Below are positions 1 through 7,504 of a DNA stretch of 17,393 nucleotides, piece after piece. The number at the start of each line of letters is the position of its first letter. The stretch's first letter is position 1. Position numbers and translations under genes: made by a program. The stretch is from S139-23 sp047639315 (GTDB taxonomy: Bacteria > Planctomycetota > GCA-002687715 > DRQF01), in the NCBI GenBank assembly GCA_047639315.1, contig JBLINQ010000110.1, positions 1 to 17,393 of the forward strand, in the 5' to 3' direction. A model generated the notes under the pieces. The model was not told the origin of the DNA and made no database searches. It saw only the letters and a program-made list of their open reading frames with translations.

Positions 1-517
1 GTTCCCCACCCGTGATGACGCCGGGGTCGAGCCCGGCGCCTCGTAGGGCCGAGAATGTCATGCCGACAACTGTCGATTTTCCACTGGTACCAGCGATGGC
101 GATGGTGGGGCGGCTGGAAACATGAGCGGCTAAGAGCTGGGCCCGGTGAACCACCGGGATTCCCAATTCTTGGGCCCGAATGAGATCCGGAATTTGGGCT
201 TCGACGGCGGTGCTGGCCACCATGAGGTCGACATTTTCCAAATTCTCACCATTTTGACGGAGAATGTTGGCGCCCAGACGTTGGAGGCGCCCCTTTTCGG
301 TGAGCAAGTTACCTTGATCGAAGAAGCGATCGCTCCCAGAGACCCGCCCACCGGCCTGTAATCGGAAATCTGCCAAGGCACTCATGCCCGCTCCAGCAAT
401 GCCAACAAAGTGGAGAAGGGCATCAGATCGGCGGCAAATTGCCACCAGCTGATCGACGGAAAGAGCATCATCAAAGTGTTTCATCAGTGCGACGAGGCTA
501 TCGTCTTCCGCCGACAT
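1..517 (-). CDS. Mur ligase, MurC/Mpl-like, N-terminal part (runs off window)
   Basis: This is the first 172 codons of a Mur-family ligase, the cytoplasmic enzymes that add amino acids to UDP-N-acetylmuramate in peptidoglycan synthesis or recycling. Reading from the ATG at 517, residues 37-49 form the N-terminal Rossmann motif (FVGIAGAGMSALA), followed by GSD at 61-63, as in MurC. The ATP-binding P-loop is AGTSGKST at 142-149, where MurC and Mpl normally have GTHGKTT; the lysine is kept (K147). An in-frame TGA directly precedes the ATG, so this start is secure, although its ribosome site is weak (AAGAAAA). It is divergent from rpmB. The substrate and C-terminal domains lie outside the window, so MurC, Mpl or a related ligase cannot be separated. 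The family is confident; the exact enzyme is not. Confidence 0.85.
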   Translation of the reverse strand, partial: MSAEDDSLVALMKHFDDALSVDQLVAICRRSDALLHFVGIAGAGMSALADFRLQAGGRVSGSDRFFDQGNLLTEKGRLQRLGANILRQNGENLENVDLMVASTAVEAQIPDLIRAQELGIPVVHRAQLLAAHVSSRPTIAIAGTSGKSTVVGMTFSALRGAGLDPGVITGGE

Positions 518-587
518 TCAGATTTTCTTGAGCATTACATTCTTAAGATGTTTTGCTGCAATGTCTTAGGGCTTTTGTCTCCAGTCC

Positions 588-615
588 TTGAAGGGAGGGC
601 CGTCCTTGCTATCAT
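588..615 (+). promoter_or_regulatory. Candidate promoter of rpmB
   Basis: TTGAAG at 588-593 and TATCAT at 610-615 are spaced by 16 bases, matching four and five of six sigma70 consensus positions. A start near 622 would give a leader of roughly 30 bases holding the AGAGG ribosome site. It lies in the divergent gap (518-653) between the Mur ligase and rpmB. Called by eye only. Confidence 0.4.
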
Positions 616-653
616 CCGCGCCTATCGGATTTTCCGACGAAAGAGGCAAAGTC

Positions 654-941
654 ATGGCCAAGTGTCAAATCACCGGAGCTGGCCCTAAAACGGGCAAGCG
701 TATCAGTCGTCGCGGTAAACCAAAGCGCGAAGGCGGTGTTGGTCTGAAAACAACGGGAGTTAGCTTCCGTACGTTTAAGCCCAACCTTCAAAAGAAACGG
801 ATCTACGTCCCTGAGCTTGACCGCTGGGTGACAGTGCGCCTTACTACGCGTGCACTTAAGACGATCAACCGTGATGGCGCTTTCAGCGTCCTCATGAAAG
901 CTGGTCTCGTCAAAGCGCCAAGAGCGAAGAAGAAGAAGTAG
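654..941 (+). CDS. rpmB: 50S ribosomal protein L28
   Basis: L28 is a structural protein of the large ribosomal subunit. The 95-residue product begins MAKCQITGAGPKTG and carries the family core around residues 40-80 (FKPNLQKKR, then RWVTVRLTTRALKTINRDG), ending in a basic AKKKK tail. It is longer than the roughly 78-residue E. coli protein because of a glycine- and lysine-rich insert after residue 15. It has one cysteine near the N-terminus and no CxxC pairs, so it is the zinc-independent form. The start is set by AGAGG about 7 bases upstream and by where family similarity begins; a longer in-frame start at 588 would add a non-conserved 22-residue tail. It is monocistronic, with its own terminator. 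Confidence 0.97.
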   Translation: MAKCQITGAGPKTGKRISRRGKPKREGGVGLKTTGVSFRTFKPNLQKKRIYVPELDRWVTVRLTTRALKTINRDGAFSVLMKAGLVKAPRAKKKK

Positions 942-965
942 ATCTCTTTCTTGTCAAACAGATTC

Positions 966-996
966 AGCCCGAGGACTTTGTCTTCGGGCTTTCTCT
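966..996 (+). terminator. Rho-independent terminator of rpmB
   Basis: An 11-base stem (966-976 with 980-990, AGCCCGAGGAC/GTCTTCGGGCT, one G-T pair) with a TTT loop is followed by TTCTCT. It lies 25 bases after rpmB. The following U-tract is imperfect, but the stem is long and GC-rich. It also separates rpmB from the convergent HtrA-type gene. Confidence 0.85.
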
Positions 997-1032
997 ATTA
1001 GCTTGACTCTTCGTTAGGGACAATCTCTTGGT

Positions 1033-2178
1033 CTAACCGCCTTGTTTTGGCGGTGCCAAGGTGACTTGCGTGACGTACGCTTTTCCGTCGCGGATGAACT
1101 CCACATCCACGATTTGTCCAGCCTTCTTCTTTTCGAGCACGGCGCGAAGTTCAGTTATGGACTGGATGCGTTTGCCATCGACGCTGGTGATGATGTCGCC
1201 GGCGTAGTCCTTTTGGCCACCATCCCGAATGCCCGCCTTGGCCGCAGGCCCATCAGCAATGGCCTCTATCACCAAAATACCTGGCTTCAGTTCAAACCCG
1301 ATTCTTGGATCTTGGGTATTGAGAGCGGCAATTCCCATGGTTGGGCTAGTGATTTTGCCGTTTTGGATCAGGGCCGCAACGACCCAATTGACGGTGTCAA
1401 CTGGGATGGCAAAGCCGATCCCGGCATTTGACTTGGTTTCGGACGGAATGGCGGTGTTGACGCCAATGAGCCGTCCGGCACTGTCGAGCAAGGGCCCGCC
1501 AGAATTACCTGGGTTGATCGCGGCGTCAATTTGGATCACATCTTCGATGACTCGATTTCCGGGTGATCCCATGCGTCGGCCGAGTGCAGATACGACCCCG
1601 GTTGTGAGGGTGTGATCCAATCCGAAAGGAAAACCGATCGCCATCGCGCTCTGTCCCACTTGCAAGTCATTGCTTGACCCGATGGGTATGGGGGCAAGCT
1701 TTTCCTTAGGTGCATCAACTTGGAGCACGGCCAAGTCGTATTCGGGAGCAAGGCCAATGACTGTGGCCTTCATTGGCTCTGGCATCCCGCGGAAACTCAC
1801 CACGAAACTCGCGCCGCCCTCCAGGACATGGTAATTGGTGACGATCATGCCATCGTCATTCCAGACAATGCCTGTTCCGGCCCCTTGGGGGATTTTCTCG
1901 ACCCGCGTCCTCATGAAATCGACTCGCCGACGCACAAGCTTCGATGATGTGACTCCGACAACGCTGGGCGCGGCAGTTCTGAAGATCTCGATGGTCGTTT
2001 TCTCGGATTCGGCAAGATCTCCGCGGGGAGTGATGATCCTGAGATTCGAATCGTGACCGGGCCAAAACCGTTCTGAGATGATGAATCCAGCCAAGCCCAT
2101 GGTGATCAAGAGGAGCACGATATTAAGGCTCCGGCCGCTTTGACTCCCTGGTCGTGAATTCCGCTGACACTCGTTCAT
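1033..2178 (-). CDS. HtrA/Deg-type S1C serine protease with PDZ domain
   Basis: An envelope quality-control protease of the HtrA/DegP family. Counting from the ATG at 2178 (381 residues), a hydrophobic anchor covers about 18-34, probably leaving the rest in the periplasm. The trypsin-like domain shows the complete triad: H117 in TNYHVLEG, D148 in PEYDLAVL and S226 in GNSGGPL. A single C-terminal PDZ domain follows from about 288, including GPAAKAGIRDG and DIITSVDGKRI. One PDZ and an uncleaved anchor resemble DegS or the cyanobacterial/plant Deg1 type more than two-PDZ DegP. The start at 2178 has AAAGGA six bases upstream; ATGs at 2199 and 2193 are also in frame, but a TATGAT box at 2206-2211 would place the transcript start at about 2199. 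It is divergent from gdh and convergent with rpmB. Confidence 0.93.
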   Translation of the reverse strand: MNECQRNSRPGSQSGRSLNIVLLLITMGLAGFIISERFWPGHDSNLRIITPRGDLAESEKTTIEIFRTAAPSVVGVTSSKLVRRRVDFMRTRVEKIPQGAGTGIVWNDDGMIVTNYHVLEGGASFVVSFRGMPEPMKATVIGLAPEYDLAVLQVDAPKEKLAPIPIGSSNDLQVGQSAMAIGFPFGLDHTLTTGVVSALGRRMGSPGNRVIEDVIQIDAAINPGNSGGPLLDSAGRLIGVNTAIPSETKSNAGIGFAIPVDTVNWVVAALIQNGKITSPTMGIAALNTQDPRIGFELKPGILVIEAIADGPAAKAGIRDGGQKDYAGDIITSVDGKRIQSITELRAVLEKKKAGQIVDVEFIRDGKAYVTQVTLAPPKQGG

Positions 2179-2205
2179 CTCGATTCCTTTCATGCTCATG
2201 GTCCC

Positions 2206-2235
2206 ATCATATGTCGATTCGGCGCCCCGAATCGA
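2206..2235 (-). promoter_or_regulatory. Candidate -10 box and 9-bp-arm palindrome upstream of the HtrA gene
   Basis: Reading toward the protease gene, TATGAT (complement of 2206-2211) is a good -10 box. Immediately upstream lies a perfect inverted repeat, TCGATTCGG at 2214-2222 and CCGAATCGA at 2227-2235, around CGCC. It would occupy the -35/-10 spacer of this promoter, a typical repressor position; no convincing -35 is seen, so an activator or alternative sigma factor is also possible. The rest of the divergent gap up to 2333 holds a perfect TTGACA at 2266-2271 facing gdh, without a recognisable -10, and a 6-base inverted repeat (2274-2279 with 2299-2304). Confidence 0.5.
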
Positions 2236-2333
2236 GCATTCTTTGAATCCTTCCCCTCTCTTTTGTTGACAGGGAGTGCAGGAAGGATCAAAAACAGGGC
2301 ACTCGATCTACGAAACCCCATGAGGAATGATCC

Positions 2334-3620
2334 ATGAGTAATTCTGAAGACAAGGACGCCATAGCTATCCATCAAGAAAACCCATTCAAGATAGCTCAAG
2401 CTCAATTGCAAGAAGCTAATAAGATCCTGAAGTTGCCCGCGGGCACTTTGGCAGCACTCATGGAACCCTTGCGCGAGCTGCACGTTAGCCTGCCTGTCAA
2501 GATGGATGACGGCAGCGTCAAGGTTTTCAAAGGATTCCGCGTCCAATACAACGACGCTCGTGGCCCAACCAAGGGTGGACTTCGCTTCCATCCTGATGAA
2601 ACAATCGACACAGTCCGGGCGTTGGCCGCATGGATGACCTGGAAAACCGCCGTTGTTGATATCCCCCTCGGTGGTGGCAAGGGCGGGGTAATCTGTAATC
2701 CCAAAGAACTTACTGCCAACGAACTCGAGCGTCTGAGTCGTCAGTACGTCAGGCAAGTCGGGCGTATTCTCGGTATCGACAAAGATGTTCCGGCGCCAGA
2801 CGTCTACACCAATCCACAAATCATGGCGTGGATGATGGATGAGTACTATTGGCAAAAGGGCCACAACGAGCCAGGTGCTTTCACTGGCAAGCCAGTTGAA
2901 GTCGGTGGCTCCTTGGGGCGTGGGGACGCGACGGCGCGAGGCGGGATCTTCTGCGTCCGCGAAGCGACGAAATGCCTGGGAATCAAATCCGGGAATTTGA
3001 GCTATGCGATTCAAGGGTTCGGCAACGCGGGGCAGCATGCGGCGCTCCTGATGCAAGAGATTCTTGGCACCGGCAATAAGCTCATCGCAGTCTCCGATTC
3101 CAGAGGCGGGGTGATGAATAAGGATGGCCTCGACCCCAAGGGCATCGTCGAGCACAAACTCGCCACCGGCTCTGTCGCTAGCTATCCCGGATCCGTGCCG
3201 ATTTCCAATGCCGATCTTCTTGAGCTTGAGGTTGACGTTATTTTCCCGTCCGCCTTGGAAAACGTCATCACCAAGAAAAACGCGCCACACATTAAGGCGA
3301 AGATCAGTTGTGAATTGGCCAATGGCCCGACCACCCCTGAAGGTGACAGCATTCTCTGTGAGAAAAACGTCTTCGTGATTCCAGATTTCTTGGCCAACGC
3401 CGGTGGCGTGACAGTCTCATACTTTGAGCAAGTCCAAAACGGTGCCAATTATTTCTGGTCTTTGGAAGAAGTTCATCAGCGCCTCGACGAGAAAATGACC
3501 AAGGCATTCCATGCCGTTTACAAAGAGCACAAGGGTTGTGAAGTGAACATGCGTATTGCTGCTTATGTCGTAGCCGTACGCCGTGTCGCTCGCGCAATGG
3601 AGATTCGCGGATGGGTTTAG
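2334..3620 (+). CDS. Glu/Leu/Phe/Val dehydrogenase family, probable glutamate dehydrogenase
   Basis: It catalyses reversible oxidative deamination, most likely of glutamate to 2-oxoglutarate and ammonia, in the cytoplasm. At 428 residues it matches the hexameric bacterial/archaeal GDH class. Visible active-site elements: GPTKGGLRFHP (K80), MTWKTAVVD (K104) and PLGGGKGGV with catalytic K116, then APDVYTN with D156. The dinucleotide-binding Rossmann motif is GFGNAG at 228-233, and LANAGGVTVSYFEQVQN is the conserved C-terminal block. NAD versus NADP use cannot be read with confidence. The ATG has AGGA seven bases upstream. Its 3' end overlaps the start of the M18 aminopeptidase gene by 10 bases, so the two are translationally linked. 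Leucine dehydrogenase is the main alternative and is less likely given the length and motif spacing. Confidence 0.93.
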   Translation: MSNSEDKDAIAIHQENPFKIAQAQLQEANKILKLPAGTLAALMEPLRELHVSLPVKMDDGSVKVFKGFRVQYNDARGPTKGGLRFHPDETIDTVRALAAWMTWKTAVVDIPLGGGKGGVICNPKELTANELERLSRQYVRQVGRILGIDKDVPAPDVYTNPQIMAWMMDEYYWQKGHNEPGAFTGKPVEVGGSLGRGDATARGGIFCVREATKCLGIKSGNLSYAIQGFGNAGQHAALLMQEILGTGNKLIAVSDSRGGVMNKDGLDPKGIVEHKLATGSVASYPGSVPISNADLLELEVDVIFPSALENVITKKNAPHIKAKISCELANGPTTPEGDSILCEKNVFVIPDFLANAGGVTVSYFEQVQNGANYFWSLEEVHQRLDEKMTKAFHAVYKEHKGCEVNMRIAAYVVAVRRVARAMEIRGWV

Positions 3621-4909
3621 ACGACTTACGGGTTTGCACCCAGGACATGCTTGATTACATCGAGGCATCTCCTAGCCCTTTCCATGCGGTGGCAGAAACC
3701 GCGCGTCGTTTGCTCTCCGCTGGTTTCGTCGAAATCGATGAGCATGACAAGTGGGCTCTTGAGGATGGCGGTTGTTACTTCGTCACCCGCAATGATTCTT
3801 CCATCATTGCTTTTGTGGTTGGCAGCGGCGCCCCTCATGAGCATGGCTTTCGGATTGTTGGGGCCCACACCGACAGCCCGAATCTGAGGATCAAGCCGCA
3901 AGGCAGCTACGAGGCATTTGGATACCAGCAAGTTGGTGTCGAGATCTATGGTGGTGTTCTGCTTACTACGTGGACTGATCGCGACTTGGGGATTTCTGGC
4001 CGCGTGGTAATCGAAGACGGTGGTGCGATCGAATCCCGCATGATGCGAATCGATAAGCCATTGGCCCGCGTGCCGCAACTTGCCATTCACTTGAATCGCG
4101 AGGTCAACTCGGTTGGTCTAAAATTGAACGCACAGAAGCATATGGCACCCATCCTTGGCTTGGCTTCAGAAGGCCATGACTTTGGTGCCTGGCTTGCTGA
4201 GCAAGTGGACGCACCTGATGCCAGTTCAATCCAATCTTTCGAGCTCATGTTTCATGTGCTGGAGAAGCCAGCGTTCGGCGGACTCAATGATGAGTTCATC
4301 TTTGCGCCACGATTGGACAACCTCGCGAGTTGTCACGCCGGACTCATTGCAGTCTTGGAAGGTGCGAAGACGGACGCCAAGGCGACGCGCATTGTTGCCT
4401 GTTGGGATCATGAAGAAGTAGGGTCTTCTTCTGCTCAAGGTGCCGCGGGATCTTTCTTGGAAGACGTGATGCGTCGTGTCACGTCTCGCGTTGATGCAAG
4501 TGAAGACGCTTGGTGCCGCACCAAAGCTCATTCCTCTCTTATCTCGGCCGACATGGCTCATGCTGTACATCCGAACTACTCCGATATGCATGACCCGATG
4601 CACATGCCCAAGATCAACGCTGGGCCAGTGATCAAGACGAACGCGAACGCACGCTATGCGACGCAAGCGCGAACGGCTGCCCGTTTCGCCCAACTCTGTC
4701 GCGATGTAGATGTGCCTTCTCAGAATTTTGTCATGCGTAGCGACTTGGGCTGCGGTTCGACGATCGGACCGATCACAACATCGCGGTTGGGCATTGAAGC
4801 CGTTGATGTTGGCAATCCGATGTTATCGATGCACTCGTGCCGAGAAATGGCCGGTAGTCAGGATCATGGCATGATGGCTCGCGTCTTAACTCGATTCTTC
4901 CTCACCTAA
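3611..4909 (+). CDS. apeB: M18 family aspartyl aminopeptidase
   Basis: A cytosolic metallo-exopeptidase that removes N-terminal aspartate and glutamate from peptides. The 432-residue protein has every M18 metal and catalytic element: GAHTDSP (H86, D88), RLDNL (D236), WDHEEVGSSSAQGA (E268, E269), SADMAHAVHPNY (D314) and SMHSCRE (H408). The N-terminal IEASPSPFHAV is also typical of the family. The ATG lies inside the last codons of glutamate dehydrogenase (10-base overlap, different frame), with GGAG about 7 bases upstream in the dehydrogenase coding sequence. The pairing suggests that acidic residues freed here feed the dehydrogenase. No terminator is visible after the stop. Confidence 0.95.
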   Translation: MGLDDLRVCTQDMLDYIEASPSPFHAVAETARRLLSAGFVEIDEHDKWALEDGGCYFVTRNDSSIIAFVVGSGAPHEHGFRIVGAHTDSPNLRIKPQGSYEAFGYQQVGVEIYGGVLLTTWTDRDLGISGRVVIEDGGAIESRMMRIDKPLARVPQLAIHLNREVNSVGLKLNAQKHMAPILGLASEGHDFGAWLAEQVDAPDASSIQSFELMFHVLEKPAFGGLNDEFIFAPRLDNLASCHAGLIAVLEGAKTDAKATRIVACWDHEEVGSSSAQGAAGSFLEDVMRRVTSRVDASEDAWCRTKAHSSLISADMAHAVHPNYSDMHDPMHMPKINAGPVIKTNANARYATQARTAARFAQLCRDVDVPSQNFVMRSDLGCGSTIGPITTSRLGIEAVDVGNPMLSMHSCREMAGSQDHGMMARVLTRFFLT

Positions 4910-4965
4910 GAATCGGCTGGTTTGGTCAGAATTCAAAGTTCGAAAGTTACTATGAGTGCATCGTC

Positions 4966-6270
4966 GTGAAGAAGCCCGAACTCCAATTCTTCTTGGCCTT
5001 GGCTATTCTCTTAGTGGCGACCACAGTTGCACACTTTCGGACCTTGTCGATTCTCCACAATGAGCCCGACGAATTGGTCTATACTTTCTTGGCGATCCGC
5101 TTAGCAGAAACGCCAAGTCGCTATGACCTTCAAGGGGAACTTCGGGGCGAATCGGCGACGACTTTCCTGGAGCAAATTGCTGGCCCTGATCTCGATGATA
5201 GGGCTCCCAAACAAGTGGGGATTCTCTATTATCCCGCTGATCGGAATGGTGAGCGCCGGCCAAGATTCGACCCTTCGATCTATGACCGCCCGATCTTCCA
5301 TCATCCGCCAGCTTATCCCCTCACCGTCTCGGTGATGCAGCGCTTGTTCGGCACCAGTTATGGTGTCTTGGCTTCCATTTTCTTTCACGCCCTGGCCATC
5401 TTCTTTACTGCCATGCTGGGTCGATTTTGGATGAGCGATCGAGTCGGCCTTTTTGCAGGCGCTATCTTGGCTGTTGATGGCGTCTCATGGGTCTGCGCTG
5501 AACGCATTTGGATCGACTCCATGTTGCAGGCGATGGTCGTGCTCTCGCTTTATGCCGGATTGGTCGCTGGCCGACGTGGCACGCTGGTGCCAAACGTCAT
5601 TGCCGGTTTGTGCCTGGCAATCGCATGTCTAACTAAGTTGCCTGCCATTCTCGTGGCACCAGCGATTTTCCTTTCGTGGCGTGATCCCCTGGTCACACTC
5701 AATAAGCGAGTCAAGATCACCTACTTGCTCACAGCCGCATTACCGGTTGTGTTTTGGCAACTTCGGAGCGCGAGGATCGATGGCTCTTTGATTCGACTCT
5801 CGGCGCCTACGGACTGGATGATTCAAAACTACCCGTTTATTGCTCGCATGCTCGATCGTTCGCCCATCTATTATGTCGTGGCTCTCCTCTTTGCTTCTCC
5901 CTTGCTTGGTTTTGCTCTTGGTGCAATGCGCAAGCAATATCGGGAGTCCTGGATGATTATTCCGGTTGTGTGGTTTCTGACTTTCTTCGTCGTGATGTCG
6001 ATCCTCGGTGTCACGAGCATGGGATTTCAGTTGCGCTATTTGGCACCGATGATCCCCGCGCTCTGCATTCTTGCGGCGGTAGTTCTGGTTAAAGTCAGAT
6101 TGCCGCGCCTGGTGCTCGCTTGTGCTTTGGGGGCCTATTCTCTGCACGTCGGTTTGATCGACGCCATTGTTCCGGGCTCAGTGGGGCCAGGTTTGCCGAA
6201 GACGTTCATTCGATTCTGCCAAGACACCTGCGGCTTCGAATTACCGAGCTGGTTCCTTGGCATTTGGTAG
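4966..6270 (+). CDS. GT-C fold membrane glycosyltransferase (PMT/ArnT-like)
   Basis: A 434-residue polytopic inner-membrane protein with roughly ten hydrophobic segments, the first at about 8-24. The first outside loop carries NEPDELVY (D35-E36), the acidic pair that acts as catalytic base or metal contact in GT-C enzymes using polyprenyl-phosphate sugars, and HHPPAYPL at 112-119 matches the HPP.YP motif of the PMT_2/ArnT-like group. Such enzymes glycosylate proteins or lipids outside the membrane; donor and acceptor cannot be inferred. The only plausible start is GTG at 4966, without a good ribosome site; the TGA of a 5-codon upstream reading frame (4952-4969) overlaps it. It starts 57 bases after the aminopeptidase gene and could be read with it. 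Confidence 0.8.
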   Translation: MKKPELQFFLALAILLVATTVAHFRTLSILHNEPDELVYTFLAIRLAETPSRYDLQGELRGESATTFLEQIAGPDLDDRAPKQVGILYYPADRNGERRPRFDPSIYDRPIFHHPPAYPLTVSVMQRLFGTSYGVLASIFFHALAIFFTAMLGRFWMSDRVGLFAGAILAVDGVSWVCAERIWIDSMLQAMVVLSLYAGLVAGRRGTLVPNVIAGLCLAIACLTKLPAILVAPAIFLSWRDPLVTLNKRVKITYLLTAALPVVFWQLRSARIDGSLIRLSAPTDWMIQNYPFIARMLDRSPIYYVVALLFASPLLGFALGAMRKQYRESWMIIPVVWFLTFFVVMSILGVTSMGFQLRYLAPMIPALCILAAVVLVKVRLPRLVLACALGAYSLHVGLIDAIVPGSVGPGLPKTFIRFCQDTCGFELPSWFLGIW

Positions 6271-6333
6271 AAATTGGCATTAACGGCCTTCTGCTCGGGG
6301 TTTAGGGGACGAATTGGCCCGACATTTTCCTGG

Positions 6334-6362
6334 TTGGCCCATGTCCCTTTGCTTGGCACAAT
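6334..6362 (+). promoter_or_regulatory. Candidate promoter of the EfpL-EVE pair
   Basis: TTGGCC (6334-6339) and CACAAT (6357-6362) are spaced by 17 bases, each with four of six consensus positions. The predicted start near 6369 leaves a short leader containing GGAGG. The 115-base gap from 6271 otherwise holds a direct repeat TTGGCCC and no convincing terminator for the glycosyltransferase gene. Confidence 0.33.
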
Positions 6363-6385
6363 CTCACCCAACTCGGAGGTTTGAC

Positions 6386-6958
6386 ATGTATACGACAAGC
6401 GATCTTAAGAAGGGTTTGATCATCGATTTCGATGGTGCCCCTTACATGGTTGAAAAACTGAATATTTCCAGCCCTCAGGCTCGTGGCGGCGCAACGATTC
6501 ACAAGGTGCGGCTGCGTAATCTGAAGACCAAGCAGAAAGCCGACAAGTCTTTTCGTGGCGGCGAGACCTTCGGTATCCCAGATTTCGACAAGCGCGCTAT
6601 CTCCTATCTCTACAAGGACATGGAGAGCTACCACTTCATGGACTCTGAGAATTTCGAGCAGTTCTTTCTTCCAATTGAAGACCTGGAATGGGAATCCAAG
6701 TTCTTGAAGGAAGAAATGGAAGGCCTCAAATCGATGGTTTACAACGACGAGATCATCGGCATGGAACTGCCCCAGGTCGTCGAGCTGAAAATCACCGAGT
6801 GTGCCCCCAGCGTGAAGGGCAATTCAGCCACCTCTCGCCAAAAACCGGCGACTCTGGAAACCGGTCATACCATCCAAGTTCCCGAGCACGTGGCTCAAGG
6901 GCACGTGGCCCGAGTCGACACCAGCACCGGCGAATTCTTGGGAAGGGCGAGTTCATGA
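6386..6958 (+). CDS. yeiP: Elongation factor P-like protein (EfpL/YeiP)
   Basis: A translation factor of the EF-P superfamily that binds stalled ribosomes and helps peptide-bond formation at proline-rich and other difficult motifs. The 190-residue protein has the three-domain length of the family. Its domain I loop reads SPQARGGATIHK with arginine at 33, as in E. coli YeiP (SPTARGAAT), not the lysine-bearing KPGKG loop of canonical EF-P. The C-terminal KGNSATSRQKPATLETG and IQVPEHV blocks are also YeiP-like. The start at 6386 has an ideal GGAGG seven bases upstream; an in-frame ATG at 6314 would add 24 residues unlike the family. The stop overlaps the EVE-domain gene by four bases (ATGA). Confidence 0.92.
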   Translation: MYTTSDLKKGLIIDFDGAPYMVEKLNISSPQARGGATIHKVRLRNLKTKQKADKSFRGGETFGIPDFDKRAISYLYKDMESYHFMDSENFEQFFLPIEDLEWESKFLKEEMEGLKSMVYNDEIIGMELPQVVELKITECAPSVKGNSATSRQKPATLETGHTIQVPEHVAQGHVARVDTSTGEFLGRASS

Positions 6959-7419
6959 ATTATTGGTTGTTCAAATCTGAGCCCAATGTCTATCCCATCG
7001 ATACCCTTGCCGCCGAAAAAGGCAAACGTACTTTTTGGGACGGCGTGCGCAACTACCAAGCACGCAACATCATGCGCGACGAAATGAAGAAGGGCGACTT
7101 GGCGTTTTTCTATCACAGTCGGGTCAAACCGATGTCGGTTGTTGGTGTCGTTGAGATCGTCAAGGAAGGGTATCCAGATCATACTCAGTTTGATTCAACC
7201 GATAGTCACTTCGATCCAAAAGCAACCGAAGAAAATCCGCGTTGGTTTATGGTCGACATGAAGTTGAAGAAAACCTTCAAGCGGCCCATCACCTTGACCG
7301 AGCTCAAGGAAGACGAAAAACTCGATGGGCTGATGCTGACGGCGAAGGGTTCTCGCCTGTCGGTGCAGCCCGTCTCGAAGAAGCACTTCGACCACATTTG
7401 CAAACTAGCGGAGTCTTAG
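6955..7419 (+). CDS. EVE domain-containing protein
   Basis: A 154-residue single-domain protein of the EVE (Thy28-like, PUA-related) family. Diagnostic blocks are YWLFKSEPNVYPIDTL at 2-17, WDGVRNYQARNIMR at about 28-41, GDLAFFYHS at about 47-55 and VVGVVEIV, followed by a DPKA block and RWFMVDM. EVE domains are related to readers of modified bases, and some bind 5-methyl- or 5-hydroxymethylcytosine; the ligand and role of stand-alone bacterial forms are not established. The ATG overlaps the EfpL stop by four bases, so its translation is probably coupled. The context hints at an RNA- or translation-linked role, but this is inference. Confidence 0.93.
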   Translation: MNYWLFKSEPNVYPIDTLAAEKGKRTFWDGVRNYQARNIMRDEMKKGDLAFFYHSRVKPMSVVGVVEIVKEGYPDHTQFDSTDSHFDPKATEENPRWFMVDMKLKKTFKRPITLTELKEDEKLDGLMLTAKGSRLSVQPVSKKHFDHICKLAES

Positions 7420-7450
7420 GCGCCTCAGCCAGGAATTTTAAGCGACCGAA

Positions 7451-7492
7451 AAAAAGAGGGCCAAGCCGATGAAGGCTTGGCCCTTTTCTTTG
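7451..7492. terminator. Bidirectional terminator between EVE gene and pepA
   Basis: A perfect 10-base GC-rich stem (GGGCCAAGCC at 7458-7467, GGCTTGGCCC at 7474-7483) with a 6-base loop is flanked by an A-run on the left and TTTTCTTT on the right. Transcripts from either strand therefore end in a U-tract. It sits between convergent genes, 31 bases past the EVE stop and just after the pepA stop. Confidence 0.93.
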
Positions 7493-7504
7493 ATCAGAGT
7501 TCGT

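Noticed and set aside
2266..2271. TTGACA as the -35 box of a gdh promoter
   Set aside because: A perfect hexamer, but no acceptable -10 box occurs 15-19 bases downstream, so I did not list it as a promoter.
2196..3290. Long minus-strand open frame opposite glutamate dehydrogenase
   Set aside because: Its product matches no family pattern and it lies wholly opposite a gene with complete active-site motifs; it arises from codon bias of that gene.
6688..6954. N-terminal extension of the EVE gene inside efpL
   Set aside because: The EVE domain starts exactly at the ATG at 6955; the upstream part reads efpL out of frame and gives a low-complexity basic sequence.
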